A DNA stretch of 64,000 bases, from IMG/VR virus record IMGVR_UViG_3300036879_000022, positions 20,383 through 84,382 of that record; one strand, written 5' to 3'. Shown here one piece after another: positions 15,647-22,776 of the stretch. The DNA is from a virus. The notes beneath the pieces were generated by a model that saw only the letters and a list, made by a program, of their open reading frames with translations, searched no databases and had not been told where the DNA came from. The number at the start of each line of letters is the position of its first letter. Within the stretch, counting starts at the first letter, position 1. Made by a program: the position numbers and the translations under genes.

Positions 15647-16351
15647 ATGGTAGACGAAGTTCGCGACTGTAGCTCAATGTTAGAGCACCCCGGGTCCACT
15701 GGGGAAGATGGCGGTGCAATTCCGACCCGGTCGCTCCATATCAAACAAATCCCCGTTGCCCAAGCCCGTGCGTTCATCAAGATGTGGCACAGTCGTTTGC
15801 CCAATTGCGATGGGCCTTTCAAGATCGCGTTTGGGGCGTTCGATCAGGGCGGCTACCTCATGGCGGCTGCACTCTGGCATAACTGCTCAGCGCGAAACCT
15901 CCCGCAAGACTGGACTGAGTTGCGGCGCATGGCTGTCGCCAGCATGTACGCGCCACCGAATACGGCGTCCATCATGATCGGCCAAATGGTCAGATGGTTC
16001 AAGAGAGAAGGCAAAGCGACAACGCTCGTCTCTTATCAGGACCTCGGTGAAGGCGCCCCTAACTCAGTAGGGTTCGTCAAGCATACCGGCACGATCTACA
16101 AAGCAACTAATTGGACCCCGGTAGCGATCAGCCGTCCGCGTCTTCGAACCCGCACAGTAGCGGATCAAGATTGGGTCAAGAATGGTCGGAAGGTGTACCG
16201 CCGTAATGACAAAAACCTCACGCCGGAGGGGACGACCGACGCTATCGCATCCGCGAAAGTCCGTTGGCAGTACAGCTTGCGAGGCGAGAAGTTCACTGCC
16301 CTGACCCCGGAGCAGATCGAGGCCGCCCGAAGGATGAAGCCGACCAAATAG
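15647..16351 (+). CDS. Mom-like DNA modification protein (GNAT fold)
   Basis: 234 residues from the first ATG. TELRRMAVASMYAPPNTASI, LVSYQDLGEGAPNSVGF and HTGTIYKATNW match the Mom family; in phage Mu, Mom turns adenine into a carbamoylmethyl form that resists restriction. The conserved part starts at about residue 32 (HIKQIPVAQARAFIKMWHSR). No start codon lies between the tRNA-like sequence (15,663-15,738) and this region, so translation seems to begin at 15,647 and run through the tRNA-like DNA. An ATG at 15,782 would remove the first conserved helix. Confidence 0.75.
   Translation: MVDEVRDCSSMLEHPGSTGEDGGAIPTRSLHIKQIPVAQARAFIKMWHSRLPNCDGPFKIAFGAFDQGGYLMAAALWHNCSARNLPQDWTELRRMAVASMYAPPNTASIMIGQMVRWFKREGKATTLVSYQDLGEGAPNSVGFVKHTGTIYKATNWTPVAISRPRLRTRTVADQDWVKNGRKVYRRNDKNLTPEGTTDAIASAKVRWQYSLRGEKFTALTPEQIEAARRMKPTK
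15663..15738 (+). tRNA. tRNA-Gly(TCC)-like sequence inside the mom-like gene
   Basis: Acceptor GCGACTG/CGGTCGC (one G-U), discriminator T, encoded CCA; D stem GCTC/GAGC; anticodon stem CCCCG/TGGGG. The loop GGTCCAC places TCC at the anticodon, but with G at position 33 instead of U. The T stem pairs only with a bulged A, the T loop is TGCAATT, and the D loop AATGTTA has lost one of the GG pair. U73 and TCC fit glycine. It may be a degenerate tRNA, a tRNA mimic or an RNA control element. Confidence 0.6.
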
Positions 16352-16360
16352 TTAACATCC

Positions 16361-16427
16361 CGCCGGCGAAAAAGTCGCTCGCCGGCGAAAATAACGCTTG
16401 ACGCTCGCCGGCGAACGCGTGTATGGG
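16361..16427 (+). promoter_or_regulatory. promoter with three TCGCCGGCGA operators
   Basis: CGCCGGCG (16361-16368) and two perfect TCGCCGGCGA palindromes (16379-16388, 16405-16414). The last lies between TTGACG (16398-16403) and TATGGG (16422-16427), where a bound repressor would block polymerase. The leader also carries a hairpin CCCACG-CCTA-CGTGGG (16445-16460). Confidence 0.6.
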
Positions 16428-16489
16428 TATTCTCATGAGGCAACCCCACGCCTACGTGGGACCCTCTCAAAAAGAGAAAGTCCCTCAAG

Positions 16490-17488
16490 ATGACAGTACG
16501 TGTTGTTCAGGCCAAGTGGTCTAAGAAACAGATGCTCGCCCTCCCGGAGTGGGAAGGTCAGCGCGATACCGACAAGCGGGTTGCGAAGTACCTCGCGCGC
16601 AAGGATTTTGATGCGACGAACGCAACCATCAAGACTGGATGGGCGACCGTGGTCGTAGGCGGCGAAGAGAGCCGGATTAACGGCAACACTCGCGCGCACG
16701 TCATGAACCATATGCCTCTCGACGAAGCCGAGATGACGGTACGGCGCAAGGACTTCGCCAAGCACTTCCCCGAAGAAGTGCTCGGCGACAAGTACATTTG
16801 CTCAACGAAGGAGGAAGCTCAGGAAATGTATAACAGCATTGACAACACTTCTTCGAGCAAGGGCGCAGCGGACAAGCTGACTTCTGCATTCAAGGCTTGC
16901 GGAGTTGGCGTGCGGTCGAAGATGTACAGGTCAGGGCGCGGTACGTCCGGTCTTGCTCTCGCATGGCGGGCGTTACTCGGTCAGGCTTCCAATTCCGCCT
17001 GTTGGCGGACCGAGACCATGGTCACTGAGTTCATTCATGAGCTTCGGCTTTTGGATAAGCTCATGTCCGACAATAACGTTCCGGCCAATAGCCGGGTCGT
17101 ATCCTATCCCGGCTTTCAGATGGCCGTGCTGCTCACGCTCTACCGCGCTCGTTTAACCCCGCACAAGCGGGGCGATGGCGAGAGCGTTGATGAGGTCTAC
17201 AAGTTCTGGGACACCGTCATCAAGTACGAAGGGGAGATTATCGTCGCCGGGAGCGATCTCGTGTCGAAGTCCCCCGTGATCAAGATGTGGACGATGGTCA
17301 ACGACGATGTTCTTGCTGCGTCCGACGACAAGACACAGTCGCGGGAGACGTGGTATGAGGTCGGAGCCAAGGCGCTCAGCCTCTTCTTGCGCCGCCGTGA
17401 GGCGTCAGTTGACAGGCCGTCCCATAAGAAGGTGGTTATCGAAACCTTCTTCCCCTGTCTCGTGGAAGCTCAGGCCGAAGCGGCCTGA
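16490..17488 (+). CDS. ParB-like fold protein, 332 aa
   Basis: Starts MTVRVVQAKWSKKQMLAL. WATVVVGGEESRINGNTRAH carries an NGNTRAH motif like the ParB/sulfiredoxin-fold NGxHR, and the next part (EEAQEMYNSIDNTSSSKGAA) is the usual follow-up in phage homologues. The rest is helical. It is expressed from a promoter with three palindromic operators and ends at a hairpin (17,537-17,564), so it forms its own regulated unit. It could bind DNA, perhaps its own operators (inference). Confidence 0.65.
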   Translation: MTVRVVQAKWSKKQMLALPEWEGQRDTDKRVAKYLARKDFDATNATIKTGWATVVVGGEESRINGNTRAHVMNHMPLDEAEMTVRRKDFAKHFPEEVLGDKYICSTKEEAQEMYNSIDNTSSSKGAADKLTSAFKACGVGVRSKMYRSGRGTSGLALAWRALLGQASNSACWRTETMVTEFIHELRLLDKLMSDNNVPANSRVVSYPGFQMAVLLTLYRARLTPHKRGDGESVDEVYKFWDTVIKYEGEIIVAGSDLVSKSPVIKMWTMVNDDVLAASDDKTQSRETWYEVGAKALSLFLRRREASVDRPSHKKVVIETFFPCLVEAQAEAA

Positions 17489-17536
17489 TACCTACTCCTA
17501 CTCGGAGCCGGTCGCGAATGACCGAGTGGCTAAACA

Positions 17537-17564
17537 GCGCGCCGGGGTCTCCGCCTCGGCGCGC
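17537..17564 (+). terminator. strong hairpin after the ParB-like gene
   Basis: GCGCGCCGGGG-TCTCCG-CCTCGGCGCGC, 11 bp with one G-U, followed by ATCTTATTG. The U tract is poor, but the position 50 bases after the stop suits a terminator. Confidence 0.5.
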
Positions 17565-17939
17565 ATCTTATTGTGCTTGACACCTTCCGTTCCCGTGCGT
17601 AGGCTTCTCACGTGCAGTGGCCGGAAGACGTAACCCCCGAAGTGTTCTAGACGCGGACAGGGGAACAGCCGGCGCCCCGCTAATCCCGAGGGCAAGACGT
17701 GTGACGAGAGACGCGGCGACCCGGTTGCTGATCAGATCGGACCTCTACGCACTCAATCACATTCATCGGGGGACGAACCAACGTTGCGGCCTCGCGAACC
17801 GCCTGCACATTTCTCCCTCTTGACACGCCTCACACATCGGTCTAGTCTTCGGGTGCGATCGATACAACGGACGAGGCTTTGGCCCTCACGTACCAAGGTG
17901 CGCAAAGAGGGATGGGTAGCGAGCGGTTGACCAATCGAG
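17565..17939 (+). other. 375 bases without a recognisable gene
   Basis: No frame here has a good ribosome site or protein-like composition. Its place between a terminator and the tmRNA, and its short inverted repeats, suggest non-coding RNA, perhaps the tmRNA precursor leader or other degenerate tRNA-like units; none could be folded convincingly by eye. Confidence 0.35.
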
Positions 17940-18248
17940 CGTGATGGTTCTGAATGTTGAGACGGACTGCGGTCAGACCCGGGGGCAGTACCCGGCGCCT
18001 CCACCACGAGCAGCGCGATGAGGCATGGATGCCTTGCACTAAATGTGCGTACACCCCTCGGGGAACACGCGCTGCTTCTGATGGGGGCGACACAGGATCG
18101 ATGGACGCTCGGAAAGTCTCGAAAGTGAACTCGGCGTGATCTGCCGCGATCGGATCAAACACCTAAATGACAACGACAACTTTGTCATGGATCAGCGCCT
18201 CGCGGCGTAACGTTCCGGGGTTGGTCGCCTAGCAACAGAAAGACCCCA
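17940..18248 (+). ncRNA. ssrA: tmRNA, circularly permuted two-piece form
   Basis: The acceptor piece comes first: T arm CCGGG-GGCAGTA-CCCGG, acceptor strand CGCCTCC, A, CCA (17,996-18,006). The coding piece starts GGGGGCG at 18,083 and pairs with CGCCTCC. The reading frame encodes DNDNFVMDQRLAA then TAA (18,208-18,210), a tag with the usual LAA end for ClpXP. The spacer is closed by AGCAGCGCG (18,009-18,017) against CGCGCTGCT (18,068-18,076), which would hold both pieces before processing. The 5' end is not sharply defined. It would rescue stalled ribosomes and tag the products. Confidence 0.85.
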
Positions 18249-18249
18249 G

Positions 18250-18280
18250 ACGCCCTAGCCGCAAGGCTGGGGCGTTTTGC
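18250..18280 (+). terminator. intrinsic terminator of the tmRNA gene
   Basis: ACGCCCTAGCC-GCAA-GGCTGGGGCGT, an 11-bp stem with one G-U and a GCAA tetraloop, followed by TTTTGCTTT. Confidence 0.85.
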
Positions 18281-18325
18281 TTTATAGTGGGTTCATTCAA
18301 GCAGCCGTGGCCCGGTATCAACCCA

Positions 18326-18814
18326 TTAAAAGGGGATGTCTTCTGGGGGCGGCGTCTTGGACCGCGCTGGGCGGACCGGAGAACGCGCTGTACGCCTATT
18401 CTGGGAGGGGGTCGCCCATTCGAGGTTGTCCCGCCGGCAATTCAGGCTGTCGCCGTCGCCGTGGTCGCCCATGACGTGCTTTCCGCAGGGTGGGAGCTTC
18501 ATTGAGCGGACCAAGATTTCCTTGTGGAGATAGAGCTTGATCCGGCGCGGACCGGCATGGGTCGAGCGCGTCGCATACGCTTTGCGTTTGTGCCGGTCCC
18601 ACGTGATCTGCCACTTCCACTGAAGCGCCCACGCATAGTCCTCGAATGAGACCGTGGCGTAAATGCCTGCCTCAACGTCGAGCCAAATGCGGTGTTCAAT
18701 AGTAGTAGTGCGGAGGGAGGCATCCGACGCTGATGAAGCCGGGTCGGCCACTGGCTTCGATCCATCGCCATGCAATGGCGAGGCCACAACGATCGGCCGG
18801 GACTGTTCGCTCAT
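18326..18814 (-). CDS. HNH homing endonuclease-like protein
   Basis: VSFEDYAWALQWKWQ, YLHKEIL, VMGDHGDGDSLNCRRDNLEW and ATPSQNRR match the phage HNH family (LHRxIL...DHxNGDxLDNRxxNLRxAT). The first Asp-His of the core is present. The C-terminus ends EDIPF, like an SSB tip. The start is unsure: ATG 18814 adds 36 residues that overlap the neighbouring 55-residue gene and look non-native, and the conserved part begins near 18,700. It may be an intruder next to the tmRNA. Confidence 0.75.
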   Translation of the reverse strand: MSEQSRPIVVASPLHGDGSKPVADPASSASDASLRTTTIEHRIWLDVEAGIYATVSFEDYAWALQWKWQITWDRHKRKAYATRSTHAGPRRIKLYLHKEILVRSMKLPPCGKHVMGDHGDGDSLNCRRDNLEWATPSQNRRTARSPVRPARSKTPPPEDIPF

Positions 18815-18863
18815 AGCAAGGGGCTTCCCAGTCGGCGTGGTAGGTGAAGACATAGGCGTGCAT
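18696..18863 (-). CDS. hypothetical protein, 55 aa
   Basis: Starts MHAYVFTYHADWEAPCYERT and ends PPHYYY. The MHAYVFxY...W opening is known from small phage proteins of unknown function. The ATG overlaps the upstream TGA region. The last 40 codons overlap the longest version of the HNH gene, so one of the two is over-long. Confidence 0.55.
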   Translation of the reverse strand: MHAYVFTYHADWEAPCYERTVPADRCGLAIAWRWIEASGRPGFISVGCLPPHYYY

Positions 18864-18864
18864 G

Positions 18865-19047
18865 TCACGCAACGCGGAAGAGGATGATATTGTCGGGGAG
18901 TTCTTCTCCCGGGTCGGGGTCACCGTCATCGAAGCCCTCTATCAACAGAACCATGCAAGCCAAAGTCTTGACCGCGAACGTGTCGCCGCCGATCGCGCGA
19001 CGCTCCAGCTCATTGACGTGAGCAACGATGTCTTGGCGGGTGCTCAT
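18865..19047 (-). CDS. hypothetical protein, 60 aa
   Basis: Starts MSTRQDIVAHVNELERRAIG, helical and acidic (GFDDGDPDPGEELPDN). ATGA overlap with the previous gene. Not recognised. Confidence 0.65.
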   Translation of the reverse strand: MSTRQDIVAHVNELERRAIGGDTFAVKTLACMVLLIEGFDDGDPDPGEELPDNIILFRVA

Positions 19048-19316
19048 TCCAGCGACTTGAGCCATTCTCTGGCCTCTTCGAGACTGATCTCGGTATGGCC
19101 GCGACTGGCGAGGAACCGACGCTGACGAGGCGTGGCCTCCATGTCAATATAGCGCAGCTTCTCGGGATCGTATCCGCGCAGGATTTCCACATCCTCGTCG
19201 CGCTCGACGATCATGAGTGTGCGCCGCGCGGCCGTGCTGGGATAGTCGAGATCAGTGATCGCGCGAGCGTAGCGGGCGCCTCGGCCGAGGCAGACGATGC
19301 GCTTGAGGTCACTCAT
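19044..19316 (-). CDS. hypothetical protein, 90 aa
   Basis: Starts MSDLKRIVCLGRGARYARAI. A strand-turn-helix opening followed by basic and acidic helices; no motif recognised. Overlaps both neighbours by 4-8 bases. Confidence 0.65.
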   Translation of the reverse strand: MSDLKRIVCLGRGARYARAITDLDYPSTAARRTLMIVERDEDVEILRGYDPEKLRYIDMEATPRQRRFLASRGHTEISLEEAREWLKSLE

Positions 19317-19647
19317 TGCCGTTCTCCCTCCACGCCTTGACCTCGACCTCGGTCATCGGCCGCAGGTTTGTGAACGGGCTATCCTCGGTCAACTCCATCT
19401 TCGTGAGGATCGCCGCATCCTTCAGGTTGCCGAAGTTGGCGAGGTCCTTCTCCGCGACGACGGCCGACCACCCGCTGGACATCTCGCCCTCATCGCACGT
19501 GATCATGCGCTGGAGCGTGACGATGAAAAACTGTTCGGTATCAGGCATAGGCTTCTTTCTCCGTTTGGTCGGCTTGCAGCTCGCGCACTGGACCTTGCAC
19601 GTCGGGCCGTTGAACTCTTCGCTCTCGCACATGAAGTTAGCGGGCAT
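19309..19647 (-). CDS. cysteine-cluster hypothetical protein, 112 aa
   Basis: Starts MPANFMCESEEFNGPTCKVQ, then CASCKPTKRRKKP: four cysteines in a short basic region, perhaps a zinc knuckle. The rest begins MPDTEQFFIVTLQRM and could also be a separate 79-residue gene from ATG 19548, with AAGAAG upstream. Function unknown. Confidence 0.6.
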   Translation of the reverse strand: MPANFMCESEEFNGPTCKVQCASCKPTKRRKKPMPDTEQFFIVTLQRMITCDEGEMSSGWSAVVAEKDLANFGNLKDAAILTKMELTEDSPFTNLRPMTEVEVKAWRENGNE

Positions 19648-19759
19648 GGCGCGCAACCCTCACGCTGATCCGGCGCCCGTGCTCCTTGCGGCTGCGGGCC
19701 GGCGGCATCTTCGCCAGATGACGAAGAGCCCTACGCTGTTTCTTGTTGAGCCTGATCAT
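19637..19759 (-). CDS. basic mini-protein, 40 aa
   Basis: MIRLNKKQRRALRHLAKMPP and then an Arg-rich end. ATGA overlap with the upstream gene and an 11-base overlap with the next. Strongly basic, so perhaps nucleic-acid binding. Confidence 0.55.
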   Translation of the reverse strand: MIRLNKKQRRALRHLAKMPPARSRKEHGRRISVRVARHAR

Positions 19760-20013
19760 TTGATCCGATGAACCTCGTAGTCGGCTTCGCGGAGATAGAT
19801 GCGATAGACGTTGACGCCGTAGTTGATGCAGTTGTGGAATTGCTGCTCGCTCGTCATCATCGGCTCGCGGCGCATGTAGCCTTCGACCATCTTCTCGCCC
19901 CCGATCTGGGCAGGGAACGCAAGCTCGACCATGTCACTCTTGAACAGTTGATGACCGTCGATCGGGAGCTGTTCGCTCGCCATGAGCAGATAGGCGCGTT
20001 CGGCGTTGCTCAC
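19756..20013 (-). CDS. hypothetical protein, 85 aa (GTG start)
   Basis: GTG at 20013 overlaps the upstream stop (GTGA) with GAGG 8 bases before; reads SNAERAYLLMASEQLP after the start. Beta-rich, ending YEVHRIK. Not recognised. Confidence 0.65.
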   Translation of the reverse strand: MSNAERAYLLMASEQLPIDGHQLFKSDMVELAFPAQIGGEKMVEGYMRREPMMTSEQQFHNCINYGVNVYRIYLREADYEVHRIK

Positions 20014-20210
20014 TTGACCACCCTCAAATCGGGAAACTTTATCTTGCGTCGGCAGTCCGGGCACGTTGTCCGGACATCGAAATGCGTGGTCTTGATCGGC
20101 TCGTCATAGTAGCCGCGCGACGTGTCGGTGTCGCTCAGCCGAATGCCGCACCGCGTATAGACAGAGCCGTGCTCCAGCAATGCCAACCGATGAACGTCAC
20201 ATCGTGCCAT
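20010..20210 (-). CDS. small CxxC protein, 66 aa
   Basis: MARCDVHRLALLEHGSVYTR at the start and TTCPDCRRKIKFPDL near the end: Cys/His ligands at both ends suggest one zinc site. Overlaps the previous gene by 14 bases. Confidence 0.65.
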   Translation of the reverse strand: MARCDVHRLALLEHGSVYTRCGIRLSDTDTSRGYYDEPIKTTHFDVRTTCPDCRRKIKFPDLRVVK

Positions 20211-20487
20211 AGATGATCTTCCGGGGCGTTGCCTTGGCCGCTACGGACGCCGCCTGTCGTGCGGTCACCACGAGGGAGACACCGGTGCGCTCGGCCAGCG
20301 CACGCGCCAGAAGAGCCCGGGGAGTGGCTTTCCGACCGCTCGGGCCAGACCCGGAAGTCTTGCTGTTGCCGCCGCGCTTCTGCCAGACGAACCGGCGATG
20401 TTTCGTCATGCCATCACGCATCGGCTCCAGCCACGCCCCCTGACCGGCTACCTTCGGGCTGACACAAACTCCTGCACGTCCACGCAT
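20197..20487 (-). CDS. basic hypothetical protein, 96 aa
   Basis: Starts MRGRAGVCVSPKVAGQGAWL; rich in Arg, Lys, Ala and Thr, with an Ala-rich helical C-terminus. TGATG overlap with the upstream gene. An internal ATG (MTKHRRFVWQKRGG) is an alternative start. Confidence 0.6.
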   Translation of the reverse strand: MRGRAGVCVSPKVAGQGAWLEPMRDGMTKHRRFVWQKRGGNSKTSGSGPSGRKATPRALLARALAERTGVSLVVTARQAASVAAKATPRKIIYGTM

Positions 20488-20684
20488 CACGATTTTCCTT
20501 TTGCTTTGAGCTTCGCCTTATAGCTCCGATCGAACAGCCGCGCAAGGTCTTGTTGAAGAGCATGCGTGTTCGCGTTGAACGTCGCCAGCCGGCAGTTATA
20601 GTCCCGGGTATAGATGCCGACCTTGCCATCTTCTCCCGTGCGAATTTCGTAGTTGGCCCAGCCGAATTTCTTGGGATACCCCAT
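20487..20684 (-). CDS. hypothetical protein, 65 aa
   Basis: Starts MGYPKKFGWANYEIRTGEDG, ends with a Lys-rich tail (KAKLKAKGKS). GAGGGA lies 7 bases before the ATG. Not recognised. Confidence 0.7.
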   Translation of the reverse strand: MGYPKKFGWANYEIRTGEDGKVGIYTRDYNCRLATFNANTHALQQDLARLFDRSYKAKLKAKGKS

Positions 20685-20703
20685 AGCATGTCCCTCATGA
20701 GAA

Positions 20704-20725
20704 CGGAGCCGGTCGCCCGGCTCCG
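20704..20725 (-). terminator. hairpin after the lipoprotein gene
   Basis: CGGAGCCGG-GCGA-CCGGCTCCG, a perfect 9-bp stem with a tetraloop, 19 bases past the lipoprotein stop. Only a short T-containing stretch follows (TTCTC). Confidence 0.55.
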
Positions 20726-20743
20726 CTACGCTAGAAGTTGATC

Positions 20744-21250
20744 TCAGTGATCGGCGGTGCCGACGATGAGCGGCTGGATGCGGAGCCGGATCGGCTGATC
20801 GCTGTAGAGGTACGATCCCTGACCCCACTGACGATAGACGCCGTCCGTGTTCCAGTAGTAGATGTATTCGCCCGACGAGCCCCACGTTCCTTCGTCGGAG
20901 GCTGCGGCCCGGGCGATGGTGTTCGTGCCACCGCCGCCCCAGCCTGACGAGGCGCGATCGGGCGGCGTAAGGCGCTTGCCGCCGCTCGTCACCTTACCCT
21001 TGACGCCTTCGTACAGGATCGGCTGGCCTGCCTGATTGAGCAGAACGATGAAGCCGAGCTTGCCCGGGTCCGCCGTCAACTGGAGGCGATGCTTGATATT
21101 GTCGATCTCGGCATTGTCCTCGAAGTTGATTGACTTGGCGGCCTCGGCCGCCTTGTTAGTCTGGACCTGCTTGTTGGTCGGCGGGTCCACATCGCAGCCG
21201 GCGAGCATCACGCACGCGAGGGCCGCAAAGATAGCAGAGATAGTCTTCAC
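20744..21250 (-). CDS. phage lipoprotein
   Basis: 168 residues. MKTISAIFAALACVMLAGCD is a lipoprotein signal with the lipobox LAGC, so Cys19 would be lipidated. The mature part (KHRLQLTADPGKLGFIVLLN, and near the end WGSSGEYIYYWNTDG) resembles a common phage lipoprotein found next to a small membrane protein, as here. Such proteins act in the envelope, perhaps in exclusion or lysis. ATGA overlap with the upstream membrane gene. Confidence 0.75.
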   Translation of the reverse strand: MKTISAIFAALACVMLAGCDVDPPTNKQVQTNKAAEAAKSINFEDNAEIDNIKHRLQLTADPGKLGFIVLLNQAGQPILYEGVKGKVTSGGKRLTPPDRASSGWGGGGTNTIARAAASDEGTWGSSGEYIYYWNTDGVYRQWGQGSYLYSDQPIRLRIQPLIVGTADH

Positions 21251-21678
21251 TCACATTCTCCTGAGTTGAGCTGATCGGGGAGGTCGTGCGACCGGAAGAT
21301 GCCCCGGTTCATCTTCTCGGAATTGGCATTGTACCGACGCGAGAGATCGCGGCAGGACTGCTGAATGGCCGCCATATCGATGCGGAGCCTGCTCTTCTCC
21401 TGAGCATCGGTCTCGGCGCCGAGCAAGCCCTTGAACTGCTTGACCTGAGCGACGCGCGCCAGATAGTTGCCGTTCGCGTCATGGAACCATTCGTAATTCG
21501 TGATGACGTTGTCGGCGTCGAGCGTCTTGTTGACGATGCGCCCGGGCTGCAAGATCAGACTGCCGATGCCGAGCGCGGAGCCCAGCACGAACAGCCCGAT
21601 GATGGTTGCGAAAAAGATTTTGGGGAGCGACCAATAGAAGTTGCCCTCCGCCTCGTGAACGTCTCTCCGATAGCTCAT
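21247..21678 (-). CDS. membrane protein, 143 aa
   Basis: One transmembrane helix near residues 20-42 (IFFATIIGLFVLGSALGIGS), then a probably periplasmic part with NVITNYEWFHDANGNYLARV and a coiled stretch. This NxITNYEWF family is found paired with the lipoprotein in many phages. Function unknown; an envelope role is likely. Confidence 0.75.
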   Translation of the reverse strand: MSYRRDVHEAEGNFYWSLPKIFFATIIGLFVLGSALGIGSLILQPGRIVNKTLDADNVITNYEWFHDANGNYLARVAQVKQFKGLLGAETDAQEKSRLRIDMAAIQQSCRDLSRRYNANSEKMNRGIFRSHDLPDQLNSGECE

Positions 21679-22067
21679 CGCTTTCCTCCGATTAGTAATG
21701 GACCACGGCTTGCCTCATACGCGATGATCAGCCGTTCGACAATAGCCTGTAACGAGTACGCCTCAAATTCCGAGGACGGGGTTAATTCGCCCATCGCCTC
21801 CCGCATCTGGCGCCAGACATGGCTTCCCTCGTGGACAAGATAGCCCACGACCTTCCGCTTGGACTTGACGTGCTCCCCGACACAGACGAGCGTTGTGGAC
21901 ACGCCCTCACGATCTATGAAATGGATACTGCACGCGTCGTGATCCGGATAGGCCCGGTCAAGATGATATCGCTTGTCGGCCTCTCCCCACGCTCGCGCGC
22001 TGGGACAGAACGCGAAGTGATACGGAAGCCAATCGTCGCTGCACCAAACTAATTTGTGCTTGATCAC
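21675..22067 (-). CDS. HExxH metallopeptidase-like protein
   Basis: 130 residues. GYLVHEGSHVWRQMREAMGE contains HEGSH, and SSEFEAYSLQAI downstream offers the third ligand. This VHExSH...ExEAYxLQ arrangement is familiar from a phage family of putative zinc peptidases. ATGA overlaps on both sides. Confidence 0.65.
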   Translation of the reverse strand: MIKHKLVWCSDDWLPYHFAFCPSARAWGEADKRYHLDRAYPDHDACSIHFIDREGVSTTLVCVGEHVKSKRKVVGYLVHEGSHVWRQMREAMGELTPSSEFEAYSLQAIVERLIIAYEASRGPLLIGGKR

Positions 22068-22288
22068 ATCAAGTCCTCAAACTCATCCACCGGCTGAAGC
22101 TCATTGAACCGCTTGCGCTGATCTTCGATCTCGCTGGGGTACACTGGCGCGTTGATGCACCAAAGAAGAAACGCTTGCTCGGTGCCGACCTCAGACGACG
22201 CCGGCACCAATGCCTTAACGAGCCCAGCGCATCGCTCGCGCTCTTCCTCGATATAGTGCTGGATCGTGTGCTCGTAGACATAGCTCAT
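22064..22288 (-). CDS. hypothetical protein, 74 aa
   Basis: Starts MSYVYEHTIQHYIEEERERC; mainly helical and acidic, ending DEFEDLM. Not recognised. Confidence 0.65.
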   Translation of the reverse strand: MSYVYEHTIQHYIEEERERCAGLVKALVPASSEVGTEQAFLLWCINAPVYPSEIEDQRKRFNELQPVDEFEDLM

Positions 22289-22533
22289 TTGCGTTTGGCC
22301 CGACGTTTATTCTCGGCGTCAAATGCGGCGTCGCACGCTTCTTTGCCTTGCTCCTTGACGAACCGAGTGAGCGCGAGCCGCGATGTGATGCGCTCCAACT
22401 GATCACGCGAGCCGACGCCGTCCACGAGTTTGTTGAACTTGCGGGCTTCCGCCGTGGTCAGCTTCTTGGGCGGCAGGAGGCTGTCGGCGCCGAGCTTCTT
22501 GACCTGAGCCTTGATGTTGAAGCGTGGGATCAT
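22285..22533 (-). CDS. basic hypothetical protein, 82 aa
   Basis: Starts MIPRFNIKAQVKKLGADSLL; a charged helical protein with a KRRAKRK tail. GAGGGG lies 3-4 bases before the ATG, which overlaps the upstream stop. Confidence 0.65.
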   Translation of the reverse strand: MIPRFNIKAQVKKLGADSLLPPKKLTTAEARKFNKLVDGVGSRDQLERITSRLALTRFVKEQGKEACDAAFDAENKRRAKRK

Positions 22534-22655
22534 TTGCCCCTCAAGATCAGATAGCACGCGGCCGTGATGAGCAACAGCCGCCATTCTCCGGTGGCTACCG
22601 CGCCGACGCAGGACACGACGAACGCGATGATAGCGAGTGAGCCGATGAGCATCAT
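22530..22655 (-). CDS. two-span membrane mini-protein, 41 aa
   Basis: MMLIGSLAIIAFVVSCVGAV, a short turn, then WRLLLITAACYLILRGK: two hydrophobic segments. ATGA overlap with the next gene. Size and topology fit a small holin-like protein, but no lysis genes are adjacent. Confidence 0.55.
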   Translation of the reverse strand: MMLIGSLAIIAFVVSCVGAVATGEWRLLLITAACYLILRGK

Positions 22656-22656
22656 G

Positions 22657-22776
22657 TCAGAAGCACCTTTCGCTTTGCGTGACCGCGCACCAAACGTGCG
22701 CACTCCAGAACGGATTGATGGCCGTCGCTATAGCGAGTGCTGCGATGGCTGTCAACATGCCCAGTGCAAACCTCAT
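22657..22776 (-). CDS. exported or membrane mini-protein, 39 aa
   Basis: MRFALGMLTAIAALAIATAI and then NPFWSAHVWCAV: a signal-like segment and a short tail with two cysteines. ATGA overlap with the exonuclease stop. Confidence 0.5.
   Translation of the reverse strand: MRFALGMLTAIAALAIATAINPFWSAHVWCAVTQSERCF

Noticed and set aside
18006-18083. tmRNA as a prophage attachment site
   Set aside because: The tmRNA gene is complete and lies between phage genes, and no integrase or duplicated gene end is visible in the window.
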